Positions 12,079-22,853 of a stretch of DNA of 64,000 nt are shown here, in pieces (the first letter of the stretch is position 1; every line of letters begins with the position of its first letter). The position numbers and the translations under genes were made by a program. The notes beneath the pieces are model-generated. The model did not search any database. It was given only the letters and a program-made list of their open reading frames with translations, and had not been told where the DNA came from. The DNA comes from Scleromitrula shiraiana (lineage: Eukaryota > Ascomycota > Leotiomycetes > Helotiales > Sclerotiniaceae): positions 4,328,501 to 4,392,500 of the forward strand of contig JABELC010000001.1 of the NCBI GenBank assembly GCA_028455995.1, written 5' to 3'.

Positions 12079-13534
12079 TGCATATAAGCAGCTTTTGTAT
12101 TGTGGATGGATATTTTTGAACTGGAGCTGGTCTCAACGGGAGCGGAGATTTGATACCAAAAGGAACTTATCGGGGGTCTGTTTATGAGTTTTGCAGTAAG
12201 CGAGGAGTGGCCAGAAAATGCCCATCTCTCGTTCGCATGTATATGAATCACGAAGTTATGTCTACATCTACATCATACCACTATAGCAATATCAATACCA
12301 ATTATGATGATGAATGATTCTTCCTACACATCTCTTTCTTGTCACAGGCTTCTTACTATGCATACCTCGGCGATTACCCCACAAAGATTCGGGGTTGATG
12401 CGGCACGGTTGGGACACGGGAATGTGATTTAGGATTATCATGCATGGATGCCCAGGTGAACGTTGAAAATTCAATGTTTGGTTTCTCTTACTAAACATAA
12501 TGACACAGTAACCTTGGAGTTCGTTCCTGTAGGAGCGGTCCGATTTAGTTATGATCCTTCCTTATGAGCAGTAAAGGCTTATTGAATGAGTTGTTATTCG
12601 AATTCAACTCTACCCCATTTATGCCCATTTCATTCTAATATCCCTTTTACAATGCACTTCGTACCAGGTATTATTCCTCTATGCTACACAACATTTGTAT
12701 TCATTTTCTCACAGCCTACCCCCCTCGCCTAATCTAGTCTTCTTACCCAGCCAAGCGCGCCCCTCTTCTGGTCTCACAAATTCCTGCAAGCCTATACGCT
12801 CACCACATATACGCACGTATATTCTTAGATATCATCTATCTACTCGTGCACGCAATGAAAATCCGGGGTAAAACAAACAAAACAAAAACAAAGATAAAAA
12901 CGCCTAAACTATTTCTTTCTTTCTCCCTCTCTCCATTCTTCTCCTCCATACACTTACTTACAACTTCTCCATCTGTTCATCTGTCCATCTCTCCATCTAA
13001 AGATCAAAGCTTCCAATCTGGGAAATCGGCCCGTTTATTCACATGAGCCGAAAACAATCGGACATGCACGGGTTCCCCGTCGTACAGCATGTGATGAAAA
13101 TGGATGATTGAGGCTTCGCTACCAAACTTTGAATGTTGGTGGGATTTGCGGGGGATTTTTATGAATGCGATAAGTAAGGTAAGGGAAGAGGTAATGTAAT
13201 GAGGAGGGCACGGAAAAAATGAGGAGATTATCGATGATGCGTTGTTACTTTTTTTTGTCTGCTTCTCCTGTTTTTGTATCGTCACACTTTTGTTGTGCAT
13301 TGCATGTTTTGTTTAGGATTGATAATGAGATATGATCACTGGTTTGATTTGTTTTCTATGAATGGTTTTTTGCTCGGCCCTATTGCTTATCTTGTGCTTG
13401 ATTTGCCGCTAGTCATGCTTTCCGACCCCCCTTTCTTTTCGCCGAAATTCTCGCCTTAAGTGCATATGTTTATTATCATCATATCATGTCCTGTTTTGCT
13501 TCGATGTGTCATTATTCGTCTGATTATCTATTCC
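12079..13534. other. Intergenic spacer between convergent genes
   Basis: The 3' flanks of the Zn2Cys6 factor and of ULA1 meet here. It holds pyrimidine-rich tracts around 12900-13000, and no ORF longer than about 100 codons shows recognisable features. I see no gene. Confidence 0.4.
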
Positions 13535-15343
13535 TTATAATCTTAAGATCTGCGTTCTACTTGCGATACCATCGAAAATGCATGTGTTGTCGATTGGAAT
13601 ATATTGTTTTGTGATGATTTTAATGATTTCTTGTGCTACCATACCGCCTGTTAGTGCCGATATGTTGTGCAATTCTCCTCCCTTGGCTCGTGCTACCTCC
13701 TCTGCCACCTTGACGATACGTGGGTTGGAGGTGGAAGCATTCGGGATTTCCTTGTCGATTTGGGCTATGATTTCAGAAGAAGTGGCGGATGACACATGAG
13801 ATGTTGCTCTCAATGCTAAGTAGATTGGGAGGTTTGATAGCGGCATCATCATCAATGAGGCGTTTTCATCGTTCTCAGATTCAGATTCTGTCATGTTGTT
13901 AGTATGCAAATATCAAAATTAATGTATAAAACGTACTTGCTATCTTCTGCAGGTCAGCACTTGAGCTTGAGCCGCGAATAAGCTTAATGAAAGCTGCATT
14001 CTTGCAAAATGTTTCTACTTCTCCAACTTCGATGTCTTTACCACGAGGGTGTGCGCGTACAGTCTCCAGGACTTCCTGCACATCTTGACGTGCCTTTGCC
14101 TTGTATATATTTTGAAGTTGTACATAAACGTTCGATTGGGCTTTCATATCTGGAACAGCTCCTGGGAGTGGTAAAGCACCATGCTTTACATGAAATTGTT
14201 TCACCGCATCAGCTATGATCCAAAAGTCTGTATCTGATTCGGCCTAAAATCATTGTTAACAAACACAGCGTTTGATGGATATCACCAAACTTACCTCGGT
14301 TAGCTCATACTCAAAAACTTCTCTTACAGAACTGGATAGACTTGGTATAGATACTGTTTTTAGAACGGCAGCAACAGCTTCCTCAAAATTCTCCTCTCCT
14401 CCTTCAGCATTATTAGTTCTGGTAGCATCCGAAATCACTTTCCGAAATTCGGTTTTTTCTTTATATGTACTAGGATATGAACCATGATCTTCTTTCCAAC
14501 TAGCCAAGAAGTGTAACAATAGAATTAGATATGGAACATGGCCATGATCATGAGCGCTTTGATTGTCGAGGTCCTTAGTAAGATCCGCGGCGAAAGTCGA
14601 AAGTTCTGTCCATGGGCTGAGGAGTCGCAAATCGATAGTGGATGTTGAATCTGGATGAGTATCCACAATAGGAAATGTTCCTGGGAGTTTTGTGTGAAAG
14701 TATGAATAGAAGCCAGCAGAATGTATGCTGACGAGTGGAACTTTGTGTTTTTCACTATACACCTGTGCAGCGGCAAGAATCTCAGGATCGATGGGATATG
14801 AGTATATAATTAATGTATATGACTTCTCTTGGTCGATATCGAAAACGCCTTTTAGACTACTGCCCTAAATGTATATATAATTAGAAATGCATTGTCACTG
14901 CTAAGAACCTTACTTACCTCTTCTTTCGGAAACCAGTCTCCTGTCACATCTGGATTAAGTTCATTAAGAAGCTTGACACATTGATGTGCTCTTGATTGTC
15001 CCAAACTTTCCTCATCCAAGAAGAAGTTGACCCCCAAGTCAGCTTCGTTTACAATTGCGTCATCAGCTATTGTGTATTTTCCAATACCTATAATTGATTA
15101 ATAGTTAGATGCTGTACGTCATCTATCGAGCCTTATATACTGATGCATACCTGGTAGAACTAGATTCTTTAAAGTCTCAACACCAACTGTACCAGCACCA
15201 GAGTTCAATAAAAGTATATGCGCATTCTCGAGAGCTGCTTGTCCAGAAGCTGCCCATAGTCGAAGCTGTCGATCATACTTTTTCTCCTTGTCTGATGGAA
15301 CTTGTAGAATATGAGGGGTTTGTTCTGTGATAATTTCGGTCAT
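13535..15343 (-). CDS. ULA1: NEDD8-activating enzyme E1 regulatory subunit (APPBP1/NAE1 homologue)
   Basis: Five exons on the minus strand: 15343..15151, 15087..14918, 14864..14295, 14243..13937 and 13887..13535. They join in phase to 530 residues, the usual size for this protein. The N-terminus has KKYDRQLRLWAASGQAALE followed by LLLNSGAGTVGVETLKNLVLPG, the E1-like Rossmann start lacking the catalytic Cys domain. The C-terminus has GGMVAQEIIKIITKQYIP and ends FDGIASRTQILRL, typical of APPBP1. With the UBA3 subunit it should adenylate and thioester-load NEDD8/Rub1 for cullin neddylation. It is transcribed divergently from RKI1 with only about 400 bp between start codons. Introns are 49-63 nt. 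Confidence 0.92.
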
Positions 15344-15740
15344 TGCGACGATTGGAATTCGAAAAGGAATCTGCAGAAATATGATACAATCAATTGAGTC
15401 TCTATACTTAAATAACACGAAAAGAAATACTTAAAGACAGTACGATTTTCTATGGTATAACAACATTGATTGAATTGTATGGTTGAAAACCAACACGATC
15501 ATGACATGGTGAATTGGAAGCCTTGCTTATGTAATATTGAAGAAGCTCTTATCTTAGCTTATCCGATACCTCTATCTTGACTATTCCAAATATGATGACA
15601 TTTTAAGCTCCGAGCTCCGATTACTAACCCCACCACGTCAATACTATTATGTAGTTAATTAATTTATTTGTTCATTCATCATAATAGTCATTTGTCTTCT
15701 ATCTCTCATTTCCGGTCTTTCCATTACATGCCAAGGTTTG
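15344..15740. promoter_or_regulatory. Divergent promoter region between ULA1 and RKI1
   Basis: About 397 bp separates the ULA1 start codon (minus strand) from the first RKI1 ATG (plus strand), so both promoters and leaders must share it. It is AT-rich with a TTAATTAATTTATTT tract near 15655. No defined factor site is claimed. Confidence 0.6.
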
Positions 15741-15766
15741 ATGGAAATATATCTTCATCCTCTTAA
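15728..15766 (+). promoter_or_regulatory. Candidate uORF overlapping the first RKI1 ATG
   Basis: An ATG at 15728 opens a 12-codon frame ending at a TAA at 15764-15766. It overlaps, out of frame, the first in-frame RKI1 ATG at 15741 and ends before the second in-frame ATG at 15981. If the transcript begins upstream of 15728, ribosomes using this uORF would bypass the long form and could reinitiate at 15981. The transcription start is unknown. Confidence 0.4.
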
Positions 15767-17066
15767 GTTAAGACTCACTACACATCAACTCTCATCCAAT
15801 ACTGTTTGCCGTGGTTTCAATTCAAGTACATTAAAACCTTGCCCAGCCTCGCGAAATCGATTTGCAACTTTTCGTCCCACCACAAGACTATCACCCCTCA
15901 ACGGACACCACTCTACTCCTTTAGCAACACATACCAAACCAGATCTTTTAAAAGGTTCTAGGAATCATTCTAAGAACTACATGTCTACTTCAAATCCAGC
16001 TATTCCTGGCCAATCTGCGGCATCCTCAAATCCGGCGGTTCCTGCGGCTGAAAATGCTACCCCTCATGACCATTCCAACCTATCGCCCGTAGAAGCATCG
16101 AAGCGTCGGGCAGCATACAAGGCCGTCGAGGATCATTTTGATCCTTCTTACAAATATATTGGAATTGGTTCCGGAAGTACCGTTGTTTATGTTGTGGAGG
16201 CTATCGCTGCCCAGGGTCGAGATATCACTTCGAAGATGATATTCGTTCCTACTGGTGATCAAAGCAAGCAGTTGATCATTGAAGCTGGTTTACCATTGGG
16301 AAGTATCGATTCTTTACCTCCGGTATCAGTTGAGCCTCTCCATCTCAGTGGTGATGCTGCTTTCGACGTATCTACGGGTCTTCAGGATCTAGGATTGAAG
16401 GGAAAACGAGAGAATCTCGATGTCGCATTCGATGGCGCGGATGAGATTGATGAAGATCTTAACTGTATAAAAGGTGGTGGAGCATGTCTTTTCCAGGAGA
16501 AGTTGGTTGCAACTTCCGCCAAAAAGTTCATTTGCGTCGCAGGTCAGCAATATGCTTCTAACCTTCTAATCATTTTCAATATTAACAAAATTACAGATTA
16601 CAGAAAACTTCAAAAACGTCTTCTTACTTCCTGGAAAACCATTCCAATCGAGATCGCGCCATTGGCCGCCCCAACTATAAAACGAATTCTTATTACTCTC
16701 GGATCTCCGGATCCAAAGATCAGACAAGGTGGAAGTGCAAAAGCTGGACCCGTCGTAACCGATAACGGCATGTGGATTATCGACGCACCATTTCCCAAAC
16801 TTCTGATCCAATCAGATCTACAAGGCAACGACAAGGGTGATGGTGAGCACGGCACTTGGGAGGTACATAACCTGGGCCGAAGATTGAAGAGAATAGTCGG
16901 AGTACTGGAGAGTGGACTTTTCCACGGTAGAAATGGCGTGCAGGTTTCGAATTCTGGCGAGGAAGGTGGTGGACAGAAGCCGGTGGCTGCGTATTTTGGA
17001 ATGGAGGATGGGAATGTTCAGGTTCGCACTGCGACGGAACTGGGGGGTGTTAAATCAAAGCCTTAG
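15741..17066 (+). CDS. RKI1: Ribose-5-phosphate isomerase A
   Basis: Exons 15741..16542 and 16597..17066 give 423 residues from the first ATG, or 343 from ATG 15981. The enzyme interconverts ribose 5-phosphate and ribulose 5-phosphate in the pentose phosphate pathway. Visible signatures are GIGSGSTVVYVVEAI (phosphate loop), FDGADEIDEDL (catalytic acid pair), KGGGACLFQEKL (Lys and Glu of the active site) and GGSAKAGPVVTDNG near the end. The extra N-terminal 80 residues are rich in Arg, Lys, Ser and Thr with almost no acidic residues, resembling a mitochondrial presequence. The short form starting MSTSNPAIPG is the expected cytosolic enzyme. The 54-nt intron is a multiple of three and has no in-frame stop; splicing gives the conserved VADYRK, so it is a true intron. 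Confidence 0.93.
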   Translation: MEIYLHPLKLRLTTHQLSSNTVCRGFNSSTLKPCPASRNRFATFRPTTRLSPLNGHHSTPLATHTKPDLLKGSRNHSKNYMSTSNPAIPGQSAASSNPAVPAAENATPHDHSNLSPVEASKRRAAYKAVEDHFDPSYKYIGIGSGSTVVYVVEAIAAQGRDITSKMIFVPTGDQSKQLIIEAGLPLGSIDSLPPVSVEPLHLSGDAAFDVSTGLQDLGLKGKRENLDVAFDGADEIDEDLNCIKGGGACLFQEKLVATSAKKFICVAGQQYASNLLIIFNINKITDYRKLQKRLLTSWKTIPIEIAPLAAPTIKRILITLGSPDPKIRQGGSAKAGPVVTDNGMWIIDAPFPKLLIQSDLQGNDKGDGEHGTWEVHNLGRRLKRIVGVLESGLFHGRNGVQVSNSGEEGGGQKPVAAYFGMEDGNVQVRTATELGGVKSKP

Positions 17067-17609
17067 TATATGCAATACCATGGGTAGGAGGAGATCCACG
17101 GGGAAGGTTTTGTGAAGGTTGATATCATTGTTTGTTAGGATGGTCACTACATTCTTCTCGCAATCTATGGAAAAGACCAAGTTCTGCTTTAGCACTTTGC
17201 TCGAAAGCATGGATATACTAGAACACTCATGCAGGATTGATGTTGCGATTCCTTCAGCTTCAAATGCATTTGGACGTGGTCCAATGTCTTGCAAGTGCAT
17301 CCATTCGGCAATGATTCTATTTATGTATCTTACAAACTCCCGATCTGCAAGCCATCCACTTCAACCAGACTTGCATTAATTTATTTACTTGGCCGTCAAT
17401 AAATCAAGATGGCTCATTTACTGTATTGCAGGCTGCCTTATTTACATGAATGAAACTCCACAACATTATCCAAACACCTCAGTATCATTCTAAGCACCAC
17501 ATCACATACATAATCCATCAATCCAAATTAAGTACAATACATATGTCTCTTTCACACTCTCATCCCACAACCCCCAAACCCCACCTCCTTCAACCCAGCA
17601 TTCCCTCCC
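17067..17609. other. Intergenic spacer
   Basis: Region between the RKI1 stop and the 3' end of the carboxylesterase pseudogene (opposite strands, tail to tail). It is rich in CAT and CCA runs near 17450-17600. No gene is supported. Confidence 0.4.
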
Positions 17610-19627
17610 TCAAGACCACAACTCCCTATCCAACCCATAATTAATAAACCTGATCCCCTCCCCCCTCCACGTATCATCTTCCACATACGCCTTATTACTA
17701 TTAAGCACCATATTCTTCGGCGCAGATATATTATATACTGGCCAACTCGGCAAGTTTGCCGTTGTATTGGTATTTAAATTCGGATCAAAATCATCAACAA
17801 AAGACACGTAAGGAGACCCGATGGCGCGGGAGAGGTTCACGTAGGAGGAGTATTGGGGGAGAGGCCCGAGGGCGCCGGATATGGTTTGGAAGGAGAATAC
17901 TACGTTGACGACTTTGGGGGGAGGGTTAGTATGGATTATTGGGGGGGTGGGAGATGAGCGTGGGACGTAAAGTGTCGAGCGCCGTCTGTTATGGCGGCGT
18001 TCCAGAGGGGTGTGTCGACTGGAGGGTGTTAGTTGGTTATCTCGAGGGAGGGGAACAGGGGGGAGGGGTGATTTGATGTGGGGATTGAGTGGGAGTACTT
18101 ACAGCGGTAGCTGTATACGGATTGAGAGGCGTTTGTATATTGTTTGCACATCTAGGGATGATCATTTAGTGATACTGTTTAACATTATGATGACGGTAAG
18201 GATAGGATAGTTAGTACCTTGAGATGGCCGGATATCATTACGAGATCTCCTGCTATTGCGGCTGCACGCCGCCATCTGGTATGGATTAGTGGTTATCTCT
18301 AGTCAGGTAAGAAGCTTTGAACTTACTGCAGACCCTTGCTTGGGAAAGTTGTTGGCTCGGTGATGTAGTATGGTGGTTCGTTTGCGGGGTCGTTCTATGA
18401 TCAAATGGTATTTATCAGCATTTGGAACTTTGAAACTTCATTGAACTCTCGAAAATTGAAGATAGTATAGACATACCGGCTAAAGCTCAAGCAGTTCTCT
18501 TGCAGTAGGCGGCGATAATGCATACGTATTCGAAGCTCGATACCTTAGCAGACTATTTAAAATGGCTGTTTCATTATTGAGCCCTGTGATACCAAAGCTA
18601 GAACCCTCGTCGCTATTGGCACCGGTTAGGAGAGGAATTTTGATAAATTTCCCTTGAGGGGCGAGACTGCTAGGGTAGTCGGTGAGGAAATCTCCGTCGA
18701 CCTTGAGATTGAAGTTGTGGGTTAGTTGTTGGGTTATATTAGATTGGTGACGGGGGTGGTGAACTGACCATGGGGTTCCATTGTTGACTGCCTTGTGCTT
18801 TGTATAGTTGATCAGAGGTGATACTTCGGAGACTGGAGAGTTTGTCGGTGGATGTCCAGCAGCCGGCTGTTCTGGTCATATTTTCGGTTGGGACGGTGTA
18901 GCATGCGATGGGATTTCTGGGGTTGTTAATACTTGTTACGACAAGGAAAGCATCAGATGAACAGAACGGAGTGAGAATCTTACAAACTTGCACCGGTTGG
19001 ACTATCGAATTCCAGAATAGCAGCATGGAATAAATCATCGTTTCGGCCATCATAAGAATGTAAGTGAGAACTAATACTTTGTGCACCGGCTGATTCTCCC
19101 CAGATAGTTATCTTCAGAAAAGCTCAGAGACCCGCAGGAATACTTATGAAAACTCACTGGGGATCAGTATAAAATCCCCCGCCAAATATTTAAACTAAAA
19201 CTGGCAAGCTATCTTGTGGCCTAGTTCCCACTGGTCGAATAACTAATCCATAACATTTAGCAACGAAACTTTCAATCATAACTTCCATCTTACGGTTGAG
19301 AGTTAAGCAATCCTCCGAAAGATTGATTGTTGTCCCATATTGATAACAACTATGTCCATACTTCGTTGCTTCTCGATATCCTGTGAAGGACGTACTCAAA
19401 GATCTTGGACGAGCAAATCTCAATGATCCTAATGGTGGAATGGCGTATGGTATGCCTAAGCACTGATCTTGTTGCCATTCGGGAACATACTTGCCAATCT
19501 ACGATCCATTGGTGACTGTGACTGTTGGAGCCGTTGTATAATTGGCTTGTGCAGTGCAGGAGTGAAATATAAAAGTTATGAAAAGAAGGAACTTGGAAGT
19601 TGAGTATCGGTACTTTTGTGGTTCCAT
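17610..19627 (-). pseudogene. Decayed type-B carboxylesterase
   Basis: Read from 19627 down, the frame starts with a signal-peptide-like MEPQKYRYSTSKFLLFITFIF and then the family N-terminus including GKYVPEWQQDQ and IPYAIPPLGSLRFA. A TAG near 19502 interrupts the first exon at a normally aromatic position, and a TAA precedes IFGGGFYTDP near 19190. The segment of about 80 codons normally linking GGGF to the nucleophile elbow is missing: the oxyanion motif is followed after about 60 bp by TIWGESAGAQS. Downstream sequence is fairly well kept (GDFLTDYPSSLAPQGKF, PLLTGANSDEGSSFG, then NKAYVEDDTWRGEGIRF before the stop), but one join near 17900 does not fit phase. Two stops plus a deletion make this a pseudogene of a secreted esterase/lipase. 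Confidence 0.82.
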
Positions 19628-20739
19628 TGTGATCGATACTTCAAATTGTTATCTTAGAATACCACCAAAGGTCGAACAGTAATTGAGATGCAGGAACATC
19701 TTGGCTTTATATCAATTTGAATATGCTGATTTCTATCACACGGTTTCTTGTTCCCCAATTTTGATAAGTTATAATTATATTACCAACAGCCAAGCAGCCA
19801 AGCCAGCCAAGCCGGTACATATGTGTGACACGGAAAAACTATTCATGATGAAGAACTATATGCCCCGCCCTTACTCGTTATTCATAATACAGACACACTA
19901 TAACGTTTACTTCGAATATACTGAAGTTGACACTCGTCAAAATATCCGCTTGAGGGCGGAGTGGCTCCAAGTACGCATTTCATCCTTTTGTTTGTATCTT
20001 TCTAGAACATGATGTATATACATACCATGTTCTGATGATAAATTCTCACACATGTATACTAATTCTACCAACTGCCGGCGGAGAAGTAATTTTATGCTGC
20101 AAGTCTCAAGGGGGGTAAACATAAAATGCGGGGTATACAGTCATTGTGCATACGCTTATGCTTATACATATGCGAACTATCTCTGTCTTCATCCGCGATG
20201 AGATGATGCTTCAAAATCCATGTTTTCGTCGTCGATTGAGATTCAGATTCTGATGGTTGTTCAATTTTTGAGGGACAATTGTTTGAATAAAGATTATACA
20301 TTAGTATCAGATGTAGTAAATATATTTACTTAGAACTACTAGTCATACAGTTGTAAAACATGGGACGAACAAGTTTCGGTACGGCCCGTCTGACTTCAGC
20401 ACTAATTCTACTTATTCTTTAAATTTACCCCACATCCTTCCAATTCCGATTCCAATCCTCATTTTCACTTTCACTTCGTTCCCGTTGTCAATTTTCTTCT
20501 TCTACGTTCGAGTTGGTGTTGTTTCGTTTGTTTTCATCGATATTCAAATTCATCAAAAGTATCAGTCTTCATCAAGTTCTGAATCCCTATTCATTATATC
20601 TTTATCATTTCATCCAGTATTGTAGCACACGCTCTACCTATAACAATGTTAATGTGATATATTTGAACTTCCTTTTGTGTTTTGTCTTGAACAAGTGGTT
20701 TCTAAAGACGTCACTTGATGATTATAAAGGACAAAGAAG
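19628..20739. other. Intergenic spacer, promoter side of HEI10
   Basis: Divergent spacer between the esterase pseudogene and HEI10. It contains a short AGCC direct repeat near 19790-19810 and a TTCCAATTCC-type pyrimidine-rich tract near 20440. No gene is supported. Confidence 0.4.
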
Positions 20740-22234
20740 ATGGAGTTTATTCTTAGATGCAATGCATTGAAATGCCGAAAAGAATTGAATGATCATGCAG
20801 TTGTCACAACTTGCAGGTTCGTGAATCATCCAGTGCAATCGGAAGCTCTTGTGTCTCAGGCTCCTTCGTTTTAAAGTTATTGACTTAATATCTTCCACAG
20901 TCATGTATTTTGCATTCAGTGTGCGAATCAATGTCAACTTTCTGGGAATCAACGCGAAGCTCGACGGGCAGCATGCCCTGCATGCGATATGCACCTTCCA
21001 AATCCTGATGATGTCATTGTCACCAACTTGAATCCTAGCGAGGATTACAAAACCAGTGTCTTGAGTGGCTTGAGTCCCAACGTCATAATGGAATGCGCTG
21101 GTAGAGCTTTGAGCTTCTGGGCATACCAAACTACGCAAGAAATGTTTGTGTTCAAAGCCCATTTTCCTATATTCTACTAAGCGTTCAAAGTGTCTACCAA
21201 GAATATTTAGCCAAAAGTCTTACTGACAAATATGCAACGTTGAATACTCAGATGGATAAAATTATTCATGATGCCAATAGCGAGATTTCTAATCTCCGTG
21301 ATAAAATGATGGGTAGCTTTCTTATCAAAATTATCTATTGTTATTATTATTTCTGACGAGATACGTAGGTATGACGACAGATCAAGATACTTTGCGACGA
21401 AAGAATGAGGAGCTTGGGCAGAGTCTACGAGAAAAGAACAAGAAACTATTGCAGACTCAGGAGCTATACGATAGGTTGAAGCGAAGGGGTATGCTGGGTC
21501 AAGTACAAAATGCTGCTTCCAACGCTGTTGATGATACTATACAAGCAACGGTATCTGGATCAAATTTCACCGATTCTCTTGGAAATGGGAATGAAAATCT
21601 TCAAAGTCGCCAAGCATCGCATTACAATAATCAGCAGAATAGCGGACCGCATAATGATTTATTTCAAAATACAAATATGCAACCTCCACATCAGAGAAGG
21701 AGAAGCAGCGAACATTGGCAAGGTAGTCAAGGGAGTACCCAAATAGGTCAAAGCCGTAAGCAATAGTTTCTTTGTGAGAAATGTTCGAAATAATTGCTAA
21801 TCATATAGAAATGCAAGTCCAACAAACCCCTTCGTCTCATCGACAACCTCTAAGAGGAAACTTTCCACCTCGCATGGGAATCTCGAATTTCCAGACCAAT
21901 AACTCCATAGCTGGGACACCACTACCACAAGTCAGAACTACTTCTGGTAGATCCCCATTAACTGGCCTCAATACGAATGGTGGTCAGACTTCTGGATTCG
22001 CGGGTTATGGTATGAGAGCTGGTTTGAAAGTTGGTCATCCAGGAACACCTATCACAACTGGAGGATTTGCAAGATCATCCGTTCGATCAGGTCTGTTCGA
22101 ATGAATATTACTTAAGCTCTTTGATAACGACACTAACTTCGGGAATAGTTGCACAAAGATCTGTTTCTAATCTTCCATTTACTCGAGATTCAGGACTGGG
22201 TACACCATCAATATCACGTGGTGGTTATTATTGA
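20740..22234 (+). CDS. HEI10: HEI10/CCNB1IP1-like RING E3 ligase
   Basis: Six exons, 20740..20816, 20901..21143, 21191..21312, 21369..21755, 21809..22090 and 22149..22234, give 398 residues in frame. The RING is at the N-terminus: Cys7, Cys12, Cys25, His27, Cys30, Cys33, Cys51 and Cys54. NPSEDYKTSVLSGLSP and IMECAGRALSFW follow, then a long coiled coil at about 110-190 (AKSLTDKYATLNTQMDKIIH onward). The C-terminus is low-complexity and Gly/Arg/Gln-rich, ending in SRGGYY. This order matches HEI10, the meiotic crossover ligase that marks recombination nodules along the synaptonemal complex. Function is inferred from the family. Introns are 47-84 nt. It is followed head-to-tail by a hypothetical gene with possible SUMO-binding motifs. 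Confidence 0.88.
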
Positions 22235-22853
22235 AATGTTCACTCACAATTGCTACACATTATCTTTCTATTTAACTAACATTATCGTCGCTAACACATA
22301 TAGTCTGAAAGCTGTACTTTAAACAATGCGGAGGAGCTGAGCCATCTGTACCTGAGTAGCTTCGTCTTAGCCATTTACTTACTGTGTTTACCAAAATATG
22401 CTATATTCCATTTTATGAACAAGTCTTATTCTTCCCTTCGTCGTGAGAGCGAAAGATAGATTAAGCATAATGCATTGTACTGTCTTTGTCAAAAAGTCGA
22501 AAATCAACAAAGAAGTCTTTGTTCGCCCATAATTATTCTCTTTGTCTCGAATGAATTTTCGCTTATCTGAGCAAGAATTACAAAGGATTTCAGAGCTCTG
22601 AACAATCCCAATCTAATCGAGGACAAACCTATTCGTAGAGTATTAATGTGAGCGCTCTCGGCCTCAATTTGGGTGATTTCACCTCAGACGCTCTCAGAGA
22701 TCTTCAAAGCACAACCCATCTACCATCAGCAGTTCTATAAAATACCATACCAATACTTGACAACTATTCTTCCAGCAAACTTGGACTAATCACATCAAAA
22801 AGTACAAAACTTATCTAGACACATTTCTAGATACCCAGGTAAGTTGTAAAATC
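22235..22853. other. Intergenic spacer
   Basis: Non-coding stretch between HEI10 and the next plus-strand gene, holding its promoter and leader. No other feature is seen. Confidence 0.4.

Noticed and set aside
20881..21000. Apparent frameshift in the HEI10 RING exon
   Set aside because: Recounting the bases showed the exon starts at 20901 and stays in frame; all six exons sum to a multiple of three.
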